Part shown: positions 53,701 to 57,683 of the stretch, one piece after another | How the letters are laid out: every line of letters begins with the position of its first letter | How positions within the stretch are numbered: position 1 is the first letter of the stretch | The notes under the pieces: model-generated | Databases searched by the model: none | The model's input: the letters and a program-made list of their open reading frames with translations, nothing else | What the model was told of the DNA's origin: nothing | DNA from: Anaerococcus sp. Marseille-P3625 | Lineage (GTDB): Bacteria > Bacillota > Clostridia > Tissierellales > Peptoniphilaceae | Reading direction: 5' to 3' | Assembly (NCBI RefSeq): GCF_900232825.1 | Contig: NZ_OCTP01000009.1 | Span: 1-64,000, forward strand | DNA: 64,000 nt | Position numbers and translations under genes: made by a program

Positions 53701-55778
53701 GAAAAGATACAAGTCAATATAAAGACATCAAGGTTATTTATGATCTTAGAATGGAAAAAGATAATAATAGAATTGATTATCTAAATATGACCTCCAAGAT
53801 AGTTAAGTATAATCAAGAAACTGGAGAATTCCTTCACTACTTCTACATTAATAGGGATAAAGAAAATTCACGTACAAATTCTTTCTACTATATTCCTAGT
53901 CAAGATGTAGAAAATGTAGTAATTACTAAGTACAGATTATCCAACAATACTAATGTTGAGAATGATATGCCGGAATCATTTGGAGTTAATGAAAATAGTA
54001 CCAACATAACAAGATCAGGCTATGGTGTATCAAGACAAAGCATGGCTAAAGGAGAATTATTAGAGCTTCCATTTGAAAATGGTATGTCTTCTAGAGACTC
54101 ATATATTGTTAAAGTAACAGGTAGAGTTTCAGGTAAAGATAAATCATCTTATCAAGCAGAAAGTGTTCTTCAATTATATGATTATTATAGAGGAAAATTA
54201 TTTGTTGACAGATTTGATGGGGTCTATGGATTCAAAAATGAATCAACAGCAGATGCCAAACTTTCTATCCAAGCAGTTAACCCTTCAAATAAAATTAAGT
54301 TTAAGAAAGTAAACAATTTTGATGAAGCAGCGCTACAAGGTGCAACATTCCAACTTTACAAAAAGATTGGTGAAGAAAAGTGGAATTCTCATGGCCAACC
54401 AATTACAACTGGTGAAAATGGATTGATTGAATATTCTGAGCTTCCAGAAGGTGAATATCAATTAAAAGAAACTACAGCACCAGAAGGATATGTAAAACCA
54501 GATGGTCCAGTAGCTGAATTCAAAGTAGATGAAAGTGGCAAGATTTTCAGAAAAGAATACTACAAGGATGGAAAGGGACAAAAACAAGAAAAATATGTTG
54601 AAGAACCAGGTGTAGTACCAATAACAATAGTAAACAGGAAAGAACATAAGATCATCTTTAAGAAAACTGGCCCAGACGGAAAAAATCCTCTAACTGGTGC
54701 TGAGTTTGAAGTTTGGTATAAGAAAAATCTTGAGGATAAGGCTTATTCAAAAGATCTTAAACTATATGAAAAGACGGCTAATGGTAAAACTGAAAGATTA
54801 GTCTTAATTAAAGATGAAACAGCTCCGGATGGATACAAAGAAGTACAAAAATTCACCTCAGATGCCAAAGGTCTAGTAGAGTTCAAATTCTATGAAAATG
54901 GCTACTACGCACTAAAAGAAATTAAAGCTCCACATGGTCATATCAGACCTAGAGATTATGTCAAGGAGTTTGCGGTTGCTGATGGAGAAGTAAAAGAAAA
55001 GACCTTTACTGATATTAATATTAAGAAAGATGAATCGAAAGAAAAGCCTAAGGATTTGGAGATGACTTTCATTGTTAATGGAGATAATAAGGAACTTACC
55101 TATTATCCAGGTGATGAGAGTGCTACTTCTACAATCCCAAAATCACACTTTGAACTAATAGCTGATAACATTGGACTTAATTGGAGAGGAAATGGTGCAA
55201 ACGTCTCAGAAGTAAAGATTTACCATAAAAAATCAAAGAATGATGAAACATGGACTGAAGTAAAAGACATCAGCAGTGGTATATTAAGTTCAAACGGTAG
55301 TAATATCTTATTTAGCTTCCATAATTTATTAAAGAAAATCAACGATACAAAATCAACAGATCCTATCAAATCTACTGATAGCTTTAAGATAGTGCTAAGA
55401 GCTAAATTAGAATCTACAAATACTGATGATAGTGGCAATCTAAGCACAAAAACTTCTATCACACAGACATTAAAACTTCCTAAAGGCAATGATGGAGCAG
55501 ATATTGACCAAGTTCGAACAATAAGTATTGAATCTATAGAAAAATCTGTAGAAGCAGGAACTTATGAGAATATAAAATACACTAAGAAAACTGAAGGCGG
55601 CAAAGAAATCAAAGAACCAGATCCGATGGTAATTGTAAACAAACAAGCAATTTATCCATTTACTGGAGGAAATGGAACATTGTTCTACGCTCTTTGTGGA
55701 TTTGTAGTGATGCTTGTGGGAGTTTTGATTTATGATTTTTATCAAAGAAAGAAAAAAACTCTTAGATTAAAGGCTTAG
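41706..55778 (+). CDS. Giant SpaA/Cna_B-repeat cell-wall-anchored surface protein
   Basis: A single open frame of 4690 residues, among the longest for this class. The signal peptide is residues 1 to about 30. A Glu/Lys/Asn-rich low-complexity segment spans about 375-575. Adhesin-like beta domains follow. About ten SpaA/Cna_B domains (pattern K...L.GA.F.L ... G.Y.L.E..AP.GY) lie near 1136, 1433, 1942, 2052, 2379, 3047, 3497, 3752, 4197 and 4314. Four InlB-B-like repeats occupy about 2714-3029. An additional unnamed module recurs near 2189, 2559, 3175 and 4029. The C-terminus has the sorting motif YPFTGG (4650-4655), one membrane helix and a basic tail. SpaA domains often form Lys-Asn isopeptide bonds. 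A host-surface adhesin or pilin-like stalk is likely. No sortase is in the window. Confidence 0.93.
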   Translation: MKSKLKKVLVKILALVLVFTLTFPSQILAQSLTKNPRKIYGKETSLMGLKAVEDNQGDKSAQNQKESTFLKSDIKKEELEKLQIEKSVSLSQTTGQISYRIAIKAKENDLEKIKAFFAINKNSKEEKLKLEKTTTIDENGNEVEIENQVKTPNILNQDKYIETLSATTESESQEVVYYLSTQIEEKTFEKIKENKDQIYSLDFVIKDQNEEILHQERLSFKQKEEKENPQEIILEENPENLYQLEIIEEENQIEGTFKEANLLGDKKAEISWTDYLINTQTEAKESINYQINLDENQDTKESRIKVDFYQADEEGFILKKEFSQEIPFAKESELQIPQGFIAKIALTTKVKKDANPKEFTYNNKIIKNPYYKEESKDKKSEEENKDSNEDPLPDENKEIKENSLPDQSKEQTSASPIDLNKDALINKYKSENKLNENLQAKVEEITQNIKSYNDEKINEEEFKNNLKDQAKDLDKENLKEILITLTSGLNEEKFKVAKIDLEKLLDEIYPKEEIKANTEENQNPQTKELTKENTEDKEKSEENSKKTNTATENQTNQEAEIDEPAKEDSNKEGLLGKLETLLFGKENIPTPVGRSPSPLENKKFTIRTRFDTSNRLGPIKVDQYFDLHLDEKLMVKDPSTLKPIVYNGQVIANPEYDSTTNTIRYKISKEISEDINLPLNIDVDFNTKNIPADQSFTVINKVSGLGVTNPKALLPVVVDKNGNVTNTIIEDGRDDVVQIVESADYKLDLDPIGTPVVEDGVMTGMSWTIKVNADEDLKDGLGFNLNLTTVKGSGLGEIQNFKVNGQELKITSDGALTKNPIDGNLGITSSVHYKPDITGNEAIYTFYTPVVNRQGSYMVDISIYNANKGLKKGAVRSINDNGFSQEAIRDFTPTRSGINNRTTILGEFKSNNKATWTITDAVSSKDENKGLPLEDRTLEGNQNITSGQSAVYGLNDQGQMVQIGTTKNINSLPTKESDPQGKQEVGNIAVYQLDTSLTNADQPNNYSISGVRISKFRDLYIDQVWNLPEQSMTMPGQDFIAKDNKGNELGKVHVDKGAAGETTRFVTIPNARYWDIDENSHEASKRENKIEQKFDQDTVGVNGKTYKYNENANYYQRDTKSQYIHNSAIDTTKPNPVTFTVVKVDSKDPSKKLAGARFKLLGDNQPSIVTDNQGKAAFNNVLPGTYTLTEEKAPAGYKLDQSQKTITIAKDGTISVDGGNIQLSGGKNVTKLVQHDSAPNWPDYMNAMHYGKITTNGTTNQNEVEFYLYLKPESNNGADGTNRNTRLNISIPGVNITDVKAYDVSPGHRNNVKYSMEQQNAEGYIPLLGENVINAANNNKITGTANTTDPYTGKTGYQIYFPQQRFENDWGFLVKVKANVGNKQSISLDYDWLTDKDTARQTKLTQSVILNKTNGQGTGEKNQILVTNEEFTKSPISATKFGDTFDTNGNRERLQGAEFVLKDSNDNVIANKFTDDKGTADFGQFPPGTYRLEEKSAPDGYQQNGVYFEVVVDDQGQVSYKARFEDGIGTPQTGQDYYIEKGEETGSSAKAKVTSVNQRLEYLENEPGDIGTKTGIWEAYSYESLKYHADVTLTNVSKGSRFEIQFDRNLDFTQYFSAFPKIVIEGVEVADPYFDYDTNLLTYVFNDKAKKDVTASINLRGIIPDKYFARETGKYTFTIKVAPGVANVDGNPVLNQEINADYGRHHSGTGDSNQSYYFRDVYQKEDGQWYVTVLTYLNPLGEGYSAKTVRYNWLTTDFQNNRIAEWSGKGYKPLYELNDVKVYATDYAKYWLGELPLNKYMPLSMGIRPEQDPNIYHLLAHQAINPESGSERTQNGIYINYNPANIKTNEKLATEAISKAPLVVKVPKPREKGGYVVEQTFKITDIDQFNKKWRAFYMYDGNLTSAFASKANVNTAIGDQTGGEIPKYYKEVIGLINHKYTPGSFKLTKYDETNQGKKLPKATFALTDENNKTIYRTSNANGEVDFANIAPGRYSLEETKAPKDYQLTNKKWQVTVLSDGSVRIRETSITGVGQLYTGNKINIPVSNKPVGQKFRVYKKNGKGEPLPGAKFKITSPDDPNFSAEATSGPNGIVEFKATLTEGKNYILEEDEPPTGYNPLNKRWVLRVEDGKTKVYNYSDPKEDVTVEKSLLGDEGTEWVDVKNRNTSGWSNYDNRWTGWVDNNQKAEYLGTRIIAINKKEKYVVQRYVINPEARQTVGVDGVTAATIHREKPEYPNMDWYAGTEDVKIFTLEPKTGGNTDGKVTGLISDLRLASYKVTEITDKVKKSTNNSHFGETRLKLDLPVTNKPIVVDVKVPYKDESGGVGTGMDWREGNTTYWKSDYYERVSDIKTAGLVSDTGGTIVGSYLAEGSLDVTNSLKTYGFKIKKVKEDKTTAIPGAVFKLTGPDPSQDERFMTTGSDGMVSFDGLKPGKYTLVEEKPAPGYEKADTDWTVTITKDGKIYIKANNAGISNPNTNLSVENLNNVSAASVRSLFANPMRRNLLESFSSDNSGLEVGGNLVDLANPLRAGNGWKVVDNKSSTQPTKREDASDSEFGQLIDTKIIEIDKEHNRYKQVFIYKEGYAKKNRNIKFHRAYDKYDISPSEVTTRVYQVPDGTSLANINKSSDIDAIAGKTDISKNIRFTAEGTKKIQTNDINTRYPGTILIEVETNYNENYPIGLGSNYNFYTGGQHGNKCWLEKSYTNEANVPVIGSKYNITEYSSLGGSVRANPTSSEAGKEISLTISENQGYKYKENSLQVLEKGTNNPVRLNGNKFTMPASDVIISAVFEKVYKVYINVQENGTISASPSENIKAGDTVTLTLTPQTGFKLKQLSINSTSGTVAYTKVNETTYTFTMPTSDVGVNVSYEKPQDTAYNIKIDENIIDGRVSADASTATKGTTVNLKPTPNPGFKLGTLIVTADNGDSVQVTNNSFTMPESNVTISATFVKDPQTYKYKVNIASDIQNGSVTASTDSALAGASVTLTATAISGYELDKFTVTADNGDSVQVTNNSFIMPAANVSVTASFKQIDLGTEIQNGQVAQITNKQTGLDLKIYKKDRYDRKLEGAIFTIRKTDEKYETFDQNFGVKTGTSNDKGLVEFKDKNDKPVRLPEGYYVIEETAAPLGYRKANAPWKVQVVEENGQLVAKYKGPEETPQSFIEKNKNLDIKEANGVKYATKITHIDTESRTFIQRVYIDTRGKNGTVNVQIKPKHKREEIDRPGLPPVTIKEGVKTAYRSTYKITGIDGDPNEAQMIKILNDYDVSYPDVTVVNTARWRPFDWGFDEDQLNLEPGVYYIDIEGFYDTSIIDRNVTNEVAIDSNYNFTNKEGTASSTEPVLKDPYVNNNKTDLPDEDLGKIDIDIEFFDGAREFQQLYNDNGRITYKALKDENGKDEASFQSGAETLRQYLEYNYGKTRADNWANSKPAGQKYANALGKKVYIGSDPYITGKITPTVTPGTQGYKNPSSTIKTSIDISSLYSSNKTNTVPQEGLSIENDAERYNITFSKHGKETDKDSVEEITKRRLEGAVFKLEKRVREGIYEEVEGSYVSSAFNGYFGFRGLEPGRYRLIEVQAPKGYKPIDGPLLHFSVETVSIVSKLITDPRTGENIKVDTVGFYFPGNDKSYKFEELEMHDPVTNEVIKFKDAKNADLETTRIINPLDKTKEVPLRDLSIKFPGEIKDKEGKLIKDTYKLSEIQITPTSNGYISLEYDKANGVYQYIKEKSTTEKDGLLVDYVTSATAKNMGKIVNEKPGKGSVMINKVDENGTALKGTANDKGELTAGAKFRLTNLTDVSKPVEKTVGTDGKLSFEGLKIGNYKLEEIESPDGHINTKQVWHFTVGGEGLDPYSGDIARTGKDLSDKITLETTEMKVLNPESKTPRKKGEIHPHYGESMEFTNKFTLAENTKINPGDYFVLNISDNMDLHGIFENSISNLDVVADGVGTIAKADYNREAGTLTYTFTKYADTYTLIDFSNKLTGFIDLYKVKTSDGTFGGQKVGFGIGKDTSQYKDIKVIYDLRMEKDNNRIDYLNMTSKIVKYNQETGEFLHYFYINRDKENSRTNSFYYIPSQDVENVVITKYRLSNNTNVENDMPESFGVNENSTNITRSGYGVSRQSMAKGELLELPFENGMSSRDSYIVKVTGRVSGKDKSSYQAESVLQLYDYYRGKLFVDRFDGVYGFKNESTADAKLSIQAVNPSNKIKFKKVNNFDEAALQGATFQLYKKIGEEKWNSHGQPITTGENGLIEYSELPEGEYQLKETTAPEGYVKPDGPVAEFKVDESGKIFRKEYYKDGKGQKQEKYVEEPGVVPITIVNRKEHKIIFKKTGPDGKNPLTGAEFEVWYKKNLEDKAYSKDLKLYEKTANGKTERLVLIKDETAPDGYKEVQKFTSDAKGLVEFKFYENGYYALKEIKAPHGHIRPRDYVKEFAVADGEVKEKTFTDINIKKDESKEKPKDLEMTFIVNGDNKELTYYPGDESATSTIPKSHFELIADNIGLNWRGNGANVSEVKIYHKKSKNDETWTEVKDISSGILSSNGSNILFSFHNLLKKINDTKSTDPIKSTDSFKIVLRAKLESTNTDDSGNLSTKTSITQTLKLPKGNDGADIDQVRTISIESIEKSVEAGTYENIKYTKKTEGGKEIKEPDPMVIVNKQAIYPFTGGNGTLFYALCGFVVMLVGVLIYDFYQRKKKTLRLKA
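49843..50790 (+). repeat. Four tandem InlB-B-like repeats within the giant protein
   Basis: Four units of about 75-80 codons share the pattern GSV.A......G..V.LT..P..GY.L....V......V....FTMP..NV...A.F. The third and fourth units contain an identical 50-bp stretch (50453-50502 and 50693-50742) exactly 240 bp apart, so the last duplication or conversion is recent. Confidence 0.85.
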
Positions 55779-55808
55779 AAAATAAAATTTGTCAAAATTT
55801 TATAAAGC

Positions 55809-55843
55809 AAAAACCAGCTTAGGAAAACCTAGGCTGGTTTTTT
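55809..55843 (+). terminator. Intrinsic terminator of the giant surface protein gene
   Basis: Stem AAAAACCAGC/GCTGGTTTTT, with an inner TAGG/CCTA stem and an AAAA loop, ends in six T. Confidence 0.92.
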
Positions 55844-56022
55844 GTTGGAAATTTTAGGCTGTAGAGATTTTTTTGATTTTTGGTTTTCCAGAAAGGGCAT
55901 TTTTGTATTTTTTAAATATATTTATACACAAATTTAATACAATCATTGCTTAGCTAAGCTTTGGCATAGTAAGCGGAAAACATCGATAGATGTTTGGAGT
56001 CGAAAGATCTCAAAGTAATTCC

Positions 56023-56775
56023 CTAATCTTTTATTTCCTTTCTCTTATCTTCCAAGTCTTTTATAAGGTTTGGGAAGGCTTTTAGGAGTCTTCTTTCTCC
56101 GTATTTGTCGAAAATTTCTCTAATCTCAAGTTTTTTCTCATCTATTTCTTTTTTGCCTTCTGTTAATTTTTCTGCTTTTTCTATGCTTCTTTCGGCTATT
56201 TTTTCTCCAAGTTCGTCTGTAAATTCGCCAATTTTTTCGGAAGATTTTTCTATTTGGGCAAATTTCTTGTTGATTCCAAGGATAGAATTTACTGCGGCGA
56301 ATGTGTCGATGACAAAGGCAATTCCAATTATTACATTTGTTATTATTAAGAAATTCTCCGGGATCTTTCCTACTAATTGGCTGATGCTTGGATGGATCGC
56401 ATCGTAGAAGATAAAGCCAACTGCCGCAAACATCAAGGAATATTCTAGGCAAATATAGCCTAAGAGGTTAAAGTTCCTGTCAGAATAATCCCGCCATTTT
56501 TTGCCAAATAATTTTTCTAGGATAAAACCTGTGATAAATTCAACTGTGCTTGCCACAAACATACTTATGAAAAATAGGGCGATCTTGTTATTTATCTTGA
56601 AAAAATCAAGGCTTATGATTATAAGGATTGCTGCAAGTCCATACATGGGACACCAAGGCCCGTTTAAAACTCCACAGTTGATATATTTTTTGTTTTTTAT
56701 ACCGTTAAAGGCAACTTCTAAGAGCCAGCCTGCCATGGCGTAGATTAGAAAATAAACTGGATAAATTTTAAGCAT
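56023..56775 (-). CDS. CmpB-type putative ABC-transporter membrane protein
   Basis: Membrane protein of 250 aa. The ATG at 56775 is chosen because AAGGAGA precedes it; a frame from 56811 would add 12 residues. The N-terminal half has about five helices and the family blocks AGWLLEV, NCGVLNGPWCPMYG and EFITGFILEKLFGKKWRDYS. These mark the ABC_trans_CmpB family. Residues about 175-250 are a charged helical, probably coiled-coil, cytoplasmic tail. No ATPase or partner lies beside it. Its biochemical role is unknown. Confidence 0.85.
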   Translation of the reverse strand: MLKIYPVYFLIYAMAGWLLEVAFNGIKNKKYINCGVLNGPWCPMYGLAAILIIISLDFFKINNKIALFFISMFVASTVEFITGFILEKLFGKKWRDYSDRNFNLLGYICLEYSLMFAAVGFIFYDAIHPSISQLVGKIPENFLIITNVIIGIAFVIDTFAAVNSILGINKKFAQIEKSSEKIGEFTDELGEKIAERSIEKAEKLTEGKKEIDEKKLEIREIFDKYGERRLLKAFPNLIKDLEDKRKEIKD

Positions 56776-56830
56776 TTTTTCTCCTTTTGTAAATCTTATT
56801 AGTATTATCATCTATTTGCTAAAAATTTTC

Positions 56831-56856
56831 AAAATAAAAACACTCTTTTTAGAGTG
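56831..56856 (-). terminator. Terminator of the CCGG lipoprotein gene
   Basis: On the minus strand a stem CACTCT/AGAGTG with a 4-base loop is followed by TTTTTATTTTG. It starts 9 bp beyond the lipoprotein stop. Confidence 0.8.
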
Positions 56857-56865
56857 CTTATCATT

Positions 56866-57420
56866 TTATTTGATTGCTTCGACAACCTTGATGGTTTCTT
56901 CCTTATCCAAGGTGCTTCTTGCGAAAATTTTGTAAGTTCCTTTGTCTAAAACTATATATCTAAAGGCTCCATCATCCCAAAATTGAGCTTTTTGATCGGC
57001 TATGTCTATTTCTTCTGTTTTGTCAGCTACTTTTACAAATTCCTTGAATGTTTTATCGTTATCGCAAAGTTGGAGGGTTATTTTTTTTGCTGGGCTTTTC
57101 TCATCAACATATTCAACCGTTCTTAGGTCTTTTTTGTTGTCAGAAAAGTTTTCTACAAAGCCTTCTGGCAAGTAAGAAAATTCTTTTTGGTAGATTTCAG
57201 ATTTTTTTTCTTGGTTTGGAACTGCTCCACCACAGCAATCTCCAGCTGGCATAGAATCCTTATTTTCTTCTTTTGCTTCATCCTTATTTTCTTCTTCTTT
57301 TTTGCCATCTTCGCTTACAGTTGCTTGTTTTTCTTCGCTTGTATTTTTGCTAGAGCAAGCTGCTTGTGGTAAAAGTAAGGCAAAAACAAGTGATATTAAT
57401 AAAAATTTTTTGTTTTTCAT
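56866..57420 (-). CDS. Lipoprotein with CCGG motif, function unknown
   Basis: Lipoprotein of 184 aa. Signal peptide with QAAC lipobox (Cys22), then a Glu/Lys-rich linker to about residue 57. A GDCCGGA motif (Cys62, Cys63) follows, then a folded C-terminal domain (about 75-184) that resembles short DUF4367-like lipoprotein domains (LPEGF, then KKITLQLCDND, ending KVVEAIK). The vicinal cysteines may bind metal or be redox-active, which is speculation. GGGGAGAAAT precedes the ATG. Confidence 0.82.
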   Translation of the reverse strand: MKNKKFLLISLVFALLLPQAACSSKNTSEEKQATVSEDGKKEEENKDEAKEENKDSMPAGDCCGGAVPNQEKKSEIYQKEFSYLPEGFVENFSDNKKDLRTVEYVDEKSPAKKITLQLCDNDKTFKEFVKVADKTEEIDIADQKAQFWDDGAFRYIVLDKGTYKIFARSTLDKEETIKVVEAIK

Positions 57421-57597
57421 ATTTCTCCCCTTTTTTTGTGTAATACAGACTAATTATACTATCTAATAAAAATATGCAAAGTTAAAAGAAAAAATTTATT
57501 TTAAAATTAATTGACCAAAAGAATCTGATTAAAATCCTTGTGGGGCTTATTTATTGAAATTTTAAGCTTTTGGCAAGTTTTATCAAAGCTTTGGTTT

Positions 57598-57626
57598 TTG
57601 ACACAATTTGATAATTATTGTATAAT
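57598..57626 (+). promoter_or_regulatory. Consensus sigma-A promoter of the FIVAR protein array
   Basis: TTGACA (57598-57603), 17-bp spacer, TATAAT (57621-57626): both hexamers are perfect. The start would lie near 57633, giving a leader of about 50 bases before the GGGAGAGAG ribosome site and the ATG at 57684. Confidence 0.9.
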
Positions 57627-57683
57627 TATTGTAACTATTAATAGGTATTTTGCCTAGAATTACGAAATACCGGGAGAGAGTTT

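Noticed and set aside
41706-55778. Prophage, insertion sequence or integrase explanation for the giant gene region
   Set aside because: No transposase, integrase, terminal inverted repeats or tRNA attachment site is visible around it.
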